Shown piece by piece: positions 45,367 through 53,628 of a DNA stretch of 64,000 nt (positions are counted from its first letter, which is position 1; every line of letters begins with the position of its first letter). Made by a program: the position numbers and the translations under genes. The notes beneath the pieces were generated by a model. The model saw only the letters and a program-made list of their open reading frames with translations, was not told the DNA's origin and searched no databases. The stretch comes from Lacrimispora indolis DSM 755 (GTDB lineage Bacteria > Bacillota > Clostridia > Lachnospirales > Lachnospiraceae), in contig NZ_AZUI01000001.1 of NCBI RefSeq assembly GCF_000526995.1, positions 2,170,001 to 2,234,000 of the forward strand. Direction: 5' to 3'.

Positions 45367-45927
45367 ATGAAGGCAATGGAACTACTGGAGGCATCTCCGG
45401 TGATTGCAGCGGTTAAGGATGATAATGGGTTAAAAAGATGCTTTGAATCAGAATGCCAGGTGGTGTTCATTCTGTATGGAAATATCTGCAACATCAGCAG
45501 CATTGTAAAGCAGATAAAGGAACATGGGAAACATGCCATCGTCCATGCGGATTTAGCACAGGGCTTAAGCTCCAGGGAGATCGCTGTAGATTTTATTAAG
45601 CAGAATACTTTTGCAGATGGGATCATCAGCACAAAGCCTCTTCTTGTAAAGCGGGCGGTTGAGCTGGGATTGGTTGGGGTACAGAGAACCTTTATCATTG
45701 ATTCCCTTGCCATGAGTACGACCAAAAAGCAGATTGATACCTATCATCCGGATCTGGTTGAGATCATGCCCGGTGTCATGCCCAAGGTGCTGAAAGAGAT
45801 TCGGGCCTATACGGATATTCCTGTTATTGCAGGCGGACTGATATCAGATAAAAAGGATATTATGGCGGCTTTTTCCGCAGGTGCGGATGCAATCTCCACC
45901 ACAAAGGAAGAGCTATGGTTCATGTAA
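45367..45927 (+). CDS. glpP: Glycerol-3-phosphate-responsive antiterminator GlpP
   Basis: The 186-residue protein matches the GlpP (G3P_antiterm) family across its length: HAIVHADLAQGLSSREIA (B. subtilis has MMVHVDLIHGI), FADGIISTKPLLV, VQRTFIIDSLAMS, HPDLVEIMPGVMPKVLKEI and IPVIAGGLISDKKDI. It binds glycerol-3-phosphate and then nascent mRNA leaders, stopping a terminator from forming. Two candidate leaders with a common GAGATGA-AGAG element are at 38605 and 41017. ATG 45367 follows GCGGAGG. The next gene is 12 bases away and may be co-transcribed. Confidence 0.92.
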   Translation: MKAMELLEASPVIAAVKDDNGLKRCFESECQVVFILYGNICNISSIVKQIKEHGKHAIVHADLAQGLSSREIAVDFIKQNTFADGIISTKPLLVKRAVELGLVGVQRTFIIDSLAMSTTKKQIDTYHPDLVEIMPGVMPKVLKEIRAYTDIPVIAGGLISDKKDIMAAFSAGADAISTTKEELWFM

Positions 45928-45939
45928 AAGGAGGATGTT

Positions 45940-46839
45940 ATGAAATTAGTTACATACGAGGTTGACCGGAGAAAAGATATCGGGGTAGTGAGCAAGGACG
46001 AGATGTGGGTCTTTCCTCTCAGGGCATTTGGTATGGAGTATAAGGAGATGCTGGAGGTTATCAAGGGTCTGAGCCAGTCTGAGCTTGATCTTCTGGAACA
46101 TGCTTCCGGCCTGGATCCTTACAAGAGCAACATCGTCGGAGCTGCCATGATGAAAGAGGTAAGGCTTTTGGCGCCCATCCGGACACCGGAGCAGGACATT
46201 ATCTGTCTGGGGCTTAATTACATGGAACATGCCGAGGAGTCTGCCCGCTTTAAAAAAGAGGACTTTGACTGGACGCGCCCCAATGCCGTTTATTTTTCCA
46301 AGAGAGTGAATGAGGCGGTGAACCCATACGGGGAGATCTTAAGCCACAGCGATATGGTGGACAGCCTGGATTATGAAGCGGAGCTGGGAGTCATTATTGG
46401 AAAGGATGCAAAGGATGTAGCCCCGGAACAGGTAAAGGATTATATTTTCGGCTACACCATTATCAATGATGTCAGTGCACGCAACGTGCAGAATGCCCAT
46501 AAACAGTGGTATTTTGGAAAGAGCCTGGACGGTTTTACTCCCATGGGCCCCTGTATTCTGACTGCAAACTCCATTTCCTATCCGCCGGAGCTTGGCATTC
46601 AGTCCAAGGTAAACGGAGAGTTAAGACAGGACAGCAACACCCGTCTTATGATATTTAACATCGATCATATTGTCAGCGAGCTGTCCAAGGGAATGACCCT
46701 CAGGGCAGGAGCCATCATTTCCACCGGGACACCCAAGGGGGTTGGAATGGGATTTGAACCGCCGAAGTTTCTGGCGGCAGGAGATGAAGTGGAATGCTTA
46801 ATTGAGGGGATCGGGACCATTAAAAATAAGGTTGTATAA
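45940..46839 (+). CDS. Fumarylacetoacetate hydrolase family protein
   Basis: The 299-residue protein has an N-terminal cap (about 1-75) and the FAH catalytic fold: IICLGLNYMEHAEES, LDYEAELGVIIGKDAKDV with the metal-binding Glu, GYTIINDVSARN, KSLDGFTPMGP and STGTPKGVGMG. Members are hydrolases, decarboxylases or isomerases of 2-keto acids such as acylpyruvates. The substrate cannot be told. AAAAGGAGG precedes the ATG and links it to glpP. Confidence 0.88.
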   Translation: MKLVTYEVDRRKDIGVVSKDEMWVFPLRAFGMEYKEMLEVIKGLSQSELDLLEHASGLDPYKSNIVGAAMMKEVRLLAPIRTPEQDIICLGLNYMEHAEESARFKKEDFDWTRPNAVYFSKRVNEAVNPYGEILSHSDMVDSLDYEAELGVIIGKDAKDVAPEQVKDYIFGYTIINDVSARNVQNAHKQWYFGKSLDGFTPMGPCILTANSISYPPELGIQSKVNGELRQDSNTRLMIFNIDHIVSELSKGMTLRAGAIISTGTPKGVGMGFEPPKFLAAGDEVECLIEGIGTIKNKVV

Positions 46840-46863
46840 GATAATGAATGTATAGAACTTTGG

Positions 46864-46895
46864 AATGCTGCTCATTTATTGGGCAGCATTTTTTG
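46864..46895 (+). terminator. Terminator after the FAH-family gene
   Basis: AATGCTGC (46864-46871) pairs with GCAGCATT (46883-46890), with a T-run. Confidence 0.88.
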
Positions 46896-46947
46896 TATGT
46901 ATTTCTTAGACAAATATTTTTCAGACGTTCTACGGGTCACCTGCATG

Positions 46948-47013
46948 TTTGAGGGCATTTAATTTCATGATAATCCTTATAAGCAGTTGGTGACAGCCTC
47001 CCGGATGAGGCGG
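46948..47013 (+). repeat. Divergent copy of the short repeat, with hairpin tail
   Basis: TTTGAGGGCATTTAA, then AAGCAGTTGGTGA, resembles the ends of the repeats at 2142 and 3150, with a different middle. A hairpin GCCTC-CCGGAT-GAGGC (46996-47011) follows, as a hairpin follows the 3150 copy. The rest of 46896-47198 is AT-rich, probably promoter DNA for the next gene (TATAAT near 47128). Confidence 0.3.
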
Positions 47014-47198
47014 AATAAAGATAATAAAATACATAATCCCTGACTGCGTCAAATAATAATCTTAATATAAATTATAAACAAAATATAAAAATGTTTACTT
47101 ATACATAGACATTTTTAAAATATTACTATATAATATCTATTGTGAGCGAAATTTCAAATTACAAATGCAATGTTAAAATGTATGAAGTGGAGAAAATC

Positions 47199-47972
47199 AT
47201 GAAAAATTCGTTTGACAGAAAATCTCTGTGGCAGGCTGCTCCTGATGAATTAATGAACGGATATTACGAAGACGATGATTCCGTTTATTGTTTGATTTGC
47301 AGCCAGCAGTATACAAAGGGGGAGATATATCCTCATAGCGGCCATTTTTATGATGCAAACAAAATGGCAAAGGTTCATATTGAGGAAAAACATGAATCAA
47401 TGCTGGATTATTTAATGAATATGAACCCTGCGTTTTTAGGCTTATCAAAGATACAGCACTCCATATTATCTTTAATGATAGAAGGCTTATCTGATAAAGA
47501 AATAGCTGCGCAAAAAGGTATTTCCTGTTCGACTGTGAGAAATTACCGTTATAAGCTTCATGAACAGGAAAAACAATCAAAGTTATTTTTAGCAGCAATG
47601 GAAATATTTAATAAAAGGGAGGCAGCCATGAAAGCAGAAAATGATAAGGCAGAGTTTTATGATGCCCATAAAACAGCAACAATGATGGATGACCGGTATG
47701 ATGTTACTGTGGAGGAAAGAATGAAGATCCTGTCCAGGTATTTTGATAAAAGTGGGGCAATCAAGCAGTTCCCTTCAAGGGAAAAGGCCAAAATAGTGGT
47801 CTTGCGTGAAGTATCAGACAAGTTCTTACCGGGAACCCGTTACAGCGAAAGTGAGATTAACGGCACTTTAAAGGAATTGTATCATGATTTCCCCTACATC
47901 AGGCGGCTGTTAATCGAATACGGCTTTTTATGCCGCACGGATTCCGGCTCTGAATATTGGCTCAAGGAATAA
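47199..47972 (+). CDS. DUF2087-domain transcriptional regulator with LuxR-type HTH
   Basis: The 257-residue protein has a possible zinc-binding N-terminus (CLICSQQY, then HSGHF and HIEEKHE), a LuxR-type helix-turn-helix (LSKIQHSILSLMIEGLSDKE onward, about 80-125) and a C-terminal DUF2087 domain (LSRYFDKSGAIKQFPSREKA, through GFLCRTDSGSEYWL). DUF2087 proteins are DNA-binding regulators of unknown signal. The GGAG site before ATG 47199 decides the start over upstream GTG and ATG codons. It is the last regulator before the spike/RHS locus on the same strand, and control of that locus is only a guess. Confidence 0.82.
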   Translation: MKNSFDRKSLWQAAPDELMNGYYEDDDSVYCLICSQQYTKGEIYPHSGHFYDANKMAKVHIEEKHESMLDYLMNMNPAFLGLSKIQHSILSLMIEGLSDKEIAAQKGISCSTVRNYRYKLHEQEKQSKLFLAAMEIFNKREAAMKAENDKAEFYDAHKTATMMDDRYDVTVEERMKILSRYFDKSGAIKQFPSREKAKIVVLREVSDKFLPGTRYSESEINGTLKELYHDFPYIRRLLIEYGFLCRTDSGSEYWLKE

Positions 47973-48090
47973 AACGTCCGATGTTTTTATAGCCTCCTCA
48001 ATTTTGTTTTCCATCATGCCAATAGGAGATTCCCTGCATAAATAACAATAACAATAAATGAGCATAAATGACAATCCTCAATTGTAAAAT

Positions 48091-48116
48091 AACTTTCCCG
48101 TCTGAAAGGGAAAGTT
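48091..48116 (+). other. Perfect hairpin in the intergenic region
   Basis: AACTTTCCC (48091-48099) pairs with GGGAAAGTT (48108-48116). No T-run follows. Confidence 0.4.
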
Positions 48117-48160
48117 AGGTACAAATATTTGAAAATAGCATAGAGAAATTCGTGTTACAA

Positions 48161-48187
48161 AAAGGCAGGGCGCAGTCCCTGCCTTTC
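48161..48187 (+). terminator. Terminator-like hairpin before the IS30 remnant
   Basis: AAAGGCAGGG pairs with CCCTGCCTTT around CGCAGT. It could stop transcription from the regulator gene or mark the left side of the insertion. Confidence 0.55.
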
Positions 48188-48226
48188 GTGATATATTAAA
48201 CTTAGCCGGTGGGAAAAGGAGACACT

Positions 48227-48480
48227 ATGGCTAAGTTTTTATCTTATAAAGACCGTTTGGAGATTGAAGGTGGACTGAAGAAGGATCTGACTTTTACAGA
48301 GACAGGCAAGAAGTTGGGGAGGGACAGGAGTACTATTACAAAAGAAGTCTCCAACTAAGCAGCAGAGCAATGTACAGGATATTCAGTCTTTCCCCATAAT
48401 GTATGTAAGTATCGAAAAGGATGCAGGAGAATATCAATCGGAAGATGAAACCACCGGCTGGAACGAAAAAACAGATACCA
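48227..48480 (+). pseudogene. IS30-family transposase remnant
   Basis: A 43-codon frame (48227-48358) reads MAKFLSYKDRLEIEGGLKKD and then GKKLGRDRSTITKEVSN, the N-terminal HTH of IS30 transposases (SYKDRxxIE, GR..STI.KEV). A stop follows, but in the next frame CTGYSVFPHNVCKYRKGCRR keeps the cysteine-bearing IS30 segment. The catalytic domain is absent. ACAATCCTCAAT occurs on both sides (48072 and 48511), which may mark the old insertion. The remaining gap to 48584 shows no gene. Confidence 0.65.
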
Positions 48481-48584
48481 GAAGACGTGAATTTCGGATT
48501 GAAATTGAGCACAATCCTCAATAAAAAAGCAAAGTATTACCTAAAATTACATATAAATGGTTAATTAATACATGTAAAATATTT

Positions 48585-48606
48585 TTGGCGTTTCTTGGCG
48601 TATAAT
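48585..48606 (+). promoter_or_regulatory. Promoter of the spike/RHS locus with paired TTGGCG repeats
   Basis: TATAAT (48601-48606) has no good -35. Instead TTGGCG occurs at 48585-48590 and 48595-48600, ten bases apart and directly abutting the -10, which suggests an activator site. Confidence 0.45.
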
Positions 48607-48678
48607 GTAAATTTAATATAGCAGGAATTTTTTGGATGTTATAAAGGGAATCCAACCAAATGGGGGAGGTGTTATTTT

Positions 48679-50265
48679 ATGAATGCAGTTACATCAGGAA
48701 GTCTAATAATCAGCAGCGGGTTAAATATCAATGAAATTAAGGAATTTGATTTGGATATTAAAAAAAACTGCCATACCATCGCCAGGATTACAGGATTTGT
48801 ACCGGCTGAAACAGGAGCGTCTCCTGTTTTTCAGAAACTGGCAGGAAGCAGTGTGACGGTTTCAGCGGAAGATGTGAATGGAAATGAGGCTGTTCCGCCT
48901 ATATTTTGCGGTTACATAAAAAATGTTGAGATATGGCAGGAAGGGAATGAGTATAAAGCAAGGATTGAAGCAATATCGCCCACGGAATTGCTGGACTTAG
49001 AAGAGAAAAGCAGATCATTCCAAAAGATTGATATGACTTATAAGGAACTGGTGAGAAGTGTGTTATCCGATACAGAAAAGGCTGATGTAATCTTTCATAT
49101 CGAAGACCGGAACATCGAAAAACCGATTTATCAATACAGAGAAACGGACTGGGAATTTTTAAAACGGATTGCAGGGCAATTAGGAACTTCCCTGCTTCCG
49201 GGAGGGGGGTCCTTAAAACCGGAACTGTATTTTGGCCTGCCCCTTGGGGACTCGGCAGGAGGGAAAGGAATTCGGCCGGAGAGAATCTGGTTTGATAAGG
49301 CTTACTATACCTATGACCGGGATCAGTACCATTTTGAAAAGCCCCAGTTTATCTGTTATGAGATAAGCAGCTATGAAAGCTGGAAGGCAGGAGACCACAT
49401 ATCTATGTTTGATGGCGGAGAGAAGGTGGTTTTATCAAAAAAGTGCAGTCTTGAAAATGGTCTGCTGGTTTACCATTATATAGCGGGTTCTCCCGAAGCA
49501 TTCGGAACGGCCGGATACGACAATCCCCAAATAGCCGGGGTTTCCCTGGGCGGCACGGTACTGGAAACGAAACAGGAAGGTGTACGGGTTAAACTGGATA
49601 TTGACGGGGAGAAGCCTTCCGGTGAAGGGTATTGGTATCCTTGGATGCCGGAAACCGGTAATCTGATGTATTGTATGCCGGAAATCGGAGAGCGTATCAC
49701 GATCACCTTTGATGACAAAGAAGGAAATGCCAGGGCCAGCAGCTGTATCAGAAAAAACGGAACCGGCAATGAAGAGATGGGAGATCCTTCAAAGCGGTAT
49801 TTTACAACAGCAAAGGATAAACGTATGTATCTATTGCCGGACAGCCTGGGATTTGTAGATATGAAACAGAAAGTCCCGTTAAAAGCAGAAATTCATGACA
49901 GGGTGGGAGCGAACATCGAGAGCAGTGGGGAGGTGACAATCTTAGCCAGGAAAGGGGTGTGGCTGAAAGGGAGCCGGGTATCTTTTCAAGCTCCTCAGGA
50001 GATTTCGATTGTAAGAAGGAATATCCTGTCACCAACAGTTATCAATATGTGCAACGGATTTGATTCCATTGGAAAATTCGGAAAAGTAAAAATGGAAGGA
50101 AGCAAAGTGGCTGGATTTCCCGTGTTCGATTCTTCGGATTCTGAAACATATGATATCAGCGGAGCGGAGAATGCGGTGCTGGCTTCTACTCCATGTGCAG
50201 CCGGCTCTGCCGGGCTGGAACAGCAGATAACAGGGACAAAGGTGGATATGGTGAAGACCAGATAG
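48679..50265 (+). CDS. VgrG/gpD-like spike protein 1
   Basis: The 528-residue protein resembles the spike (phage gpD, T6SS VgrG) of contractile injection machines. It has an N-terminal double-barrel region, with YRETDWEFLKRIAGQLGTSL (about 155-174) as the best landmark, then an OB-like domain (VRVKLDIDGEKPSGEGYWYP, YCMPEIGERITI; about 300-350). A beta-helix-like tail follows (ANIESSGEVTILARKGVWLK), and a Cys-containing C-terminus. GGGGGAGGTG precedes the ATG. It is the first gene of a same-strand cluster ending in a PAAR-like/RHS protein. Identity with phage tail spikes is possible, but no other phage genes are here. Confidence 0.82.
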   Translation: MNAVTSGSLIISSGLNINEIKEFDLDIKKNCHTIARITGFVPAETGASPVFQKLAGSSVTVSAEDVNGNEAVPPIFCGYIKNVEIWQEGNEYKARIEAISPTELLDLEEKSRSFQKIDMTYKELVRSVLSDTEKADVIFHIEDRNIEKPIYQYRETDWEFLKRIAGQLGTSLLPGGGSLKPELYFGLPLGDSAGGKGIRPERIWFDKAYYTYDRDQYHFEKPQFICYEISSYESWKAGDHISMFDGGEKVVLSKKCSLENGLLVYHYIAGSPEAFGTAGYDNPQIAGVSLGGTVLETKQEGVRVKLDIDGEKPSGEGYWYPWMPETGNLMYCMPEIGERITITFDDKEGNARASSCIRKNGTGNEEMGDPSKRYFTTAKDKRMYLLPDSLGFVDMKQKVPLKAEIHDRVGANIESSGEVTILARKGVWLKGSRVSFQAPQEISIVRRNILSPTVINMCNGFDSIGKFGKVKMEGSKVAGFPVFDSSDSETYDISGAENAVLASTPCAAGSAGLEQQITGTKVDMVKTR

Positions 50266-50294
50266 GGAAAAACCAAGGGAGGCAGAGACAAAAA

Positions 50295-50507
50295 ATGAGT
50301 AAAACCATAAAAAGCGGCGGGGTGGGGAAAAGTCCTGCAATTGAAAAAATTAACCGGTTGAATGCAATCAGCAGCCAGTTGGATGCCGCAGCCATGCTTG
50401 AACAGAAGGTATTCCGCTCGGAGCAGGACAAGGCACAGCAAAGCTTGAAGAATAGGAAGCAGATCATAAATGACTTTGCCATCAGCTTTCAGGAAAAGAA
50501 TGAATAA
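50295..50507 (+). CDS. Small helical protein of the spike/RHS locus, unknown
   Basis: The 70-residue, charged, mostly helical protein (SPAIEKINRLNAISSQLDAA, ending SFQEKNE) has no signal or membrane segment. GGGAGG lies 12 bases before the ATG, rather far, and the next gene follows nine bases after its stop. Its place between the first spike and the DcrB-like genes suggests an adaptor or assembly role. No family is recognised. Confidence 0.6.
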   Translation: MSKTIKSGGVGKSPAIEKINRLNAISSQLDAAAMLEQKVFRSEQDKAQQSLKNRKQIINDFAISFQEKNE

Positions 50508-50516
50508 GGTGTATGT

Positions 50517-51038
50517 ATGATGAACATATTGTATGATCAGGATACGGAAGGGTGTCTCCAGGAACGGGTTGCCATGGAACAAATTGTGTTGATCGATGGA
50601 ATATTATCGGCAGAGATCCCGGCAGAGCTTAAGCAGATGCCGGAGATCATGAAAGAGATGTTTTACCCATATGATAAACGCCCGGAAATGATCCTGGCAG
50701 ATGCGGATGGAAAAAATCAGATGACATTCCAGCGGATTGATAAAAAGCTAAGGCCGGAAGAAACGAGAAAGGCAGCAGAGGCGGTCAGAGAATATATCAG
50801 CAGCAGACATCCAAGGAGTGAGCTGTCACCGGTCCATTTGTATGTGGCCGGGCAGTATCCTGCCGGCTGGTTTACTATGGAACTGGAAGAACCTGGAGAA
50901 AAGCAGGAACATACAAAGGCGGTCCTGTCAGTTCGTAACCAAATGTTCCTTGCTACAGCTACCTATCCGGAGCAGGATGGCATGAAATGGGAGGTTCTGT
51001 TGAAGCGGTTCTTTCATACGCTGCATGAAACAACATAG
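50517..51038 (+). CDS. DcrB/Eag-like (DUF1795-type) chaperone candidate 1
   Basis: The 173-residue soluble protein reads IVLIDGILSAEIPAELKQMP, MILADADGKNQMTFQRIDKK, PAGWFTMELEEP, VRNQMFLATATYP and a final LLKRFFHTLHE helix. This order resembles DcrB/DUF1795 proteins, which include the Eag chaperones that hold RHS and other T6SS toxins before loading. The next gene encodes a paralogue. Both lie between the two spike genes. Assignment is by pattern and context, not a strong motif. Confidence 0.55.
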   Translation: MMNILYDQDTEGCLQERVAMEQIVLIDGILSAEIPAELKQMPEIMKEMFYPYDKRPEMILADADGKNQMTFQRIDKKLRPEETRKAAEAVREYISSRHPRSELSPVHLYVAGQYPAGWFTMELEEPGEKQEHTKAVLSVRNQMFLATATYPEQDGMKWEVLLKRFFHTLHETT

Positions 51039-51068
51039 TGTACCAGGATATGTCGGGAGGTGGACTGG

Positions 51069-51662
51069 ATGGAAGAGGTTCATGATGATGATATTGATAA
51101 AGTTTTTCTTCAAATAAAGAAGGAGCTGAAGAGGATAAAACCGAAAGCGAAGAGGCGGGGAGGAGAACCGTCTGGCTGGCCTGAGTTTTATGGTCCGGGT
51201 TTTGTGCTGAAGATACCTGGTGGTTTTGAAGAGATCGGAAAGGAAAAGGCAGCGTCTGTCTTCTTTTCCAAGAACAGGCCGGAAATGTTTCTCCTCAATC
51301 CTCATGAACACGCAGGACTTACTTTTCAGACTGCAAGACTGGAAGGTGGTAAAGCCGTGATAGATCTGGAAGCTGAGAGGGAACGAATTTGCCAGATACT
51401 GAAACAGGCAGACGGAAAGAACGTTTTCTATGATCAGGGAAACGTATCTGGAAAACGCCCTGTCCTGTGGTTTGACTACAAAAGCTTTGCCGCCGATGAA
51501 CGGGTTTATAATATGATGTTCCTGTTCCTTTCAGAGGAAAAATTAATCATAGGAACTTTTTACTGCATATTTAAGGACTACGACAGATGGAAGCCGAAAA
51601 TCCTTACCATGCTTGGGACGATACAGACAGAGGAGGAAGAGCATGAAAGAATACAATCTTAA
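51069..51662 (+). CDS. DcrB/Eag-like (DUF1795-type) chaperone candidate 2
   Basis: The 197-residue protein has a charged N-terminus (IKKELKRIKPKAKRRG), then FYGPGFVLKIPGGFEEI, FFSKNRPEMFLLNPHEHAGL, FDYKSFAADERVYNMMFLFL and a terminal helix. This parallels the preceding protein (PEMILADADGKNQMTFQ against PEMFLLNPHEHAGLTFQ), so the two genes are a diverged tandem pair. ATG 51069 is eight bases from GGGAGG. Its end overlaps the second spike gene by 20 bases, giving translational coupling. Confidence 0.55.
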   Translation: MEEVHDDDIDKVFLQIKKELKRIKPKAKRRGGEPSGWPEFYGPGFVLKIPGGFEEIGKEKAASVFFSKNRPEMFLLNPHEHAGLTFQTARLEGGKAVIDLEAERERICQILKQADGKNVFYDQGNVSGKRPVLWFDYKSFAADERVYNMMFLFLSEEKLIIGTFYCIFKDYDRWKPKILTMLGTIQTEEEEHERIQS

Positions 51663-53043
51663 AACAGAACCGTTACAGTTTATAGAGATCAGAGAACTTA
51701 AGGTCAGCAGAGAAATTAATGAACATGGCACAGCTGTAATAAGCGGATACATAGCAGATCAGGATGAAGAAATTTATGTAAAGCAGCTGACCGGAGACGT
51801 ATGGGAAAAAATAGAAGAAGTAGGAAAAGAAGGCGAAGCAAAGATCCTTTTCTGGGGAATTGTTACCGGTTTCTCGATTGAAAGCATGAAGGACCAGAAA
51901 AAGATGACCCTGGAGATCACTACGGGTACCTGCTTTATGGATTTAAAACCGTATTTCAGGACCTTTCAGGACAGTACAGTCACATATGAAAAGATCTTTG
52001 AACAGATCACCGGTACTTATGAGAAACCAGGGCTCATCAAAACCCGGCCGCTCACAGACACTACAGGAAAACTGGTGCTGCAGCACAGAGAAACTGATTG
52101 GGAATTTTTAAAGCGGATAGCAGCAAGATTTCACAGCTTTCTTGTGCCAAGCACCAGGACATACGGTGTTAAATATTTTTATGATTTACCGGAGGGTGAG
52201 CATTATGAACTTCCAGATTCCATCAAATATGCAGTGAAAAAGGATCTGGGAGGCTACCGCAGAAAACGGAATCAGGGGCTTCGGGAAATGCAGGAAGAGG
52301 CCTGTCTGGAATACATCCTACAGAGCCGGGAGGATTACCAGATCGGGGACCAGCTGACAGTAAACGGTTTCAAACTCTTTGTCTGGAAAATGGACAGCAC
52401 ATATGAGAGAGGAGAAATGCTTCATACATGCCATTTAAAATCCAGGTCCGGCATGGACTTTCCGGAAACATTCCAGGAAGACAGGTCAGGATGTTCCTTC
52501 CAGGCAGAGGTCCTGAAGGTGAAAGAGGATAAAGTGATGGTAAAGGTCTTAAAGGATGAAAACCAGGAGCAGAATATCAATCTGTGGTATCCATACGCTA
52601 CGGTTTATTCTGCTCCTGACGGGACCGGCTGGTACTGTATGCCGGAAATCGGCGATGTGGTCCGGCTGCATATACCGGAACAAAGGGAAGAAGAGGCTTA
52701 TGTGGTCAGCTCCGTTCATTTGGATACGGTAAGCCCGGACCGGAAAAATCCGGAGCACAAGATCATCAAGAATAAATACCACAAGGAAGTCCGTTTTACA
52801 CCGGATTCCATTGTAATTACCAATAACCAGGGAACGAAAATTGAATTAAATGATGCAAAAGGGGTGCAGATTGTCAGCCAGCATGACATCGTGATAAAAG
52901 CAAAGGACGACTTAACGATTTCCAGCGAAACCGGCTCTCTCATAGCAGCCGGGACAACCTCCGTAAATCTGAAACAGAAGACAACCAGCATCGATATTGA
53001 CCAGGGCATCTCATTTACCGGTGGAGAATTCAGAGTACAATAA
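51643..53043 (+). CDS. VgrG/gpD-like spike protein 2
   Basis: The 466-residue spike homologue is related to the protein at 48679: HRETDWEFLKRIAARFHSFL (compare YRETDWEFLKRIAGQLGTSL), WYPYATVYSAPDGTGWYCMP, EIGDVVRLHIPE. It ends with a VgrG-like beta-strand tail, RFTPDSIVITNNQGTKIELN then VIKAKDDLTISSE, but is shorter at the C-terminus. The second spike may carry a different cargo or form a mixed trimer. AGGAGG lies before ATG 51643 within the preceding gene. Confidence 0.85.
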   Translation: MKEYNLKTEPLQFIEIRELKVSREINEHGTAVISGYIADQDEEIYVKQLTGDVWEKIEEVGKEGEAKILFWGIVTGFSIESMKDQKKMTLEITTGTCFMDLKPYFRTFQDSTVTYEKIFEQITGTYEKPGLIKTRPLTDTTGKLVLQHRETDWEFLKRIAARFHSFLVPSTRTYGVKYFYDLPEGEHYELPDSIKYAVKKDLGGYRRKRNQGLREMQEEACLEYILQSREDYQIGDQLTVNGFKLFVWKMDSTYERGEMLHTCHLKSRSGMDFPETFQEDRSGCSFQAEVLKVKEDKVMVKVLKDENQEQNINLWYPYATVYSAPDGTGWYCMPEIGDVVRLHIPEQREEEAYVVSSVHLDTVSPDRKNPEHKIIKNKYHKEVRFTPDSIVITNNQGTKIELNDAKGVQIVSQHDIVIKAKDDLTISSETGSLIAAGTTSVNLKQKTTSIDIDQGISFTGGEFRVQ

Positions 53044-53058
53044 GCAGGAGGGGTATTG

Positions 53059-53628
53059 ATGGACCGGATAAAAGAATTGGAGAGGGCCGCCCAAAGTGCA
53101 GAGGAAGAGTTATTTGCTTCCCAGTGCCGCAGGCTGGAGATGGATTACCGGAAAAAGGAATGCAGAAATGAAGCGGTGGATGCCTTTGTACAGTTATTCA
53201 GTCAGGCGGTAGAAACGCAGAAAGAAGTATCATGGCTGGGGATCTGCTATCTCTGCACCAGCCTTCAGACTGGCAGCCATGAATTCCTGTTGTCCCTGTA
53301 TGACAGAGAATTCTATTTTGATCCGGCACCGGCAGAACTGTACTGGCGTCCTCCCTGCTTTTTTGAATGCTTTGAGGAAGACATGGAATCCGTGATGACA
53401 GGCTTACGCAGAAACTACCCCAGGATCTGGAGGTATGAGGAAGAGGCTGTCAGCAGGAAATGTGTGGAATATTACTATGCGGCTGTCCGTCAGCTGTGCT
53501 TTGACCTGGCAGGAGAGATCATGGAAACGGAAGCTTTTCAAAAGGCAGTAAAGGCAGAACACTTTATTGCCTTTTTCGGAAGATATCAGGGAGAGGGGGA
53601 GATCCTTTGGCGTATGAAGGAAAGATGA
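53059..53628 (+). CDS. Unknown 189-residue protein of the spike/RHS locus
   Basis: The protein is helical and rich in aromatic and charged residues, with no signal peptide or membrane segment. Notable stretches are VSWLGICYLCTSLQTGSHEF, FYFDPAPAELYWRPPCFFEC and CVEYYYAAVRQLCFDLAGEI. Six cysteines are spread along it. The AGGAGGGG site before ATG 53059 is strong. Its stop overlaps the next start (ATGA). I recognise no family; an adaptor between spike and RHS protein is one possibility. Confidence 0.65.
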   Translation: MDRIKELERAAQSAEEELFASQCRRLEMDYRKKECRNEAVDAFVQLFSQAVETQKEVSWLGICYLCTSLQTGSHEFLLSLYDREFYFDPAPAELYWRPPCFFECFEEDMESVMTGLRRNYPRIWRYEEEAVSRKCVEYYYAAVRQLCFDLAGEIMETEAFQKAVKAEHFIAFFGRYQGEGEILWRMKER

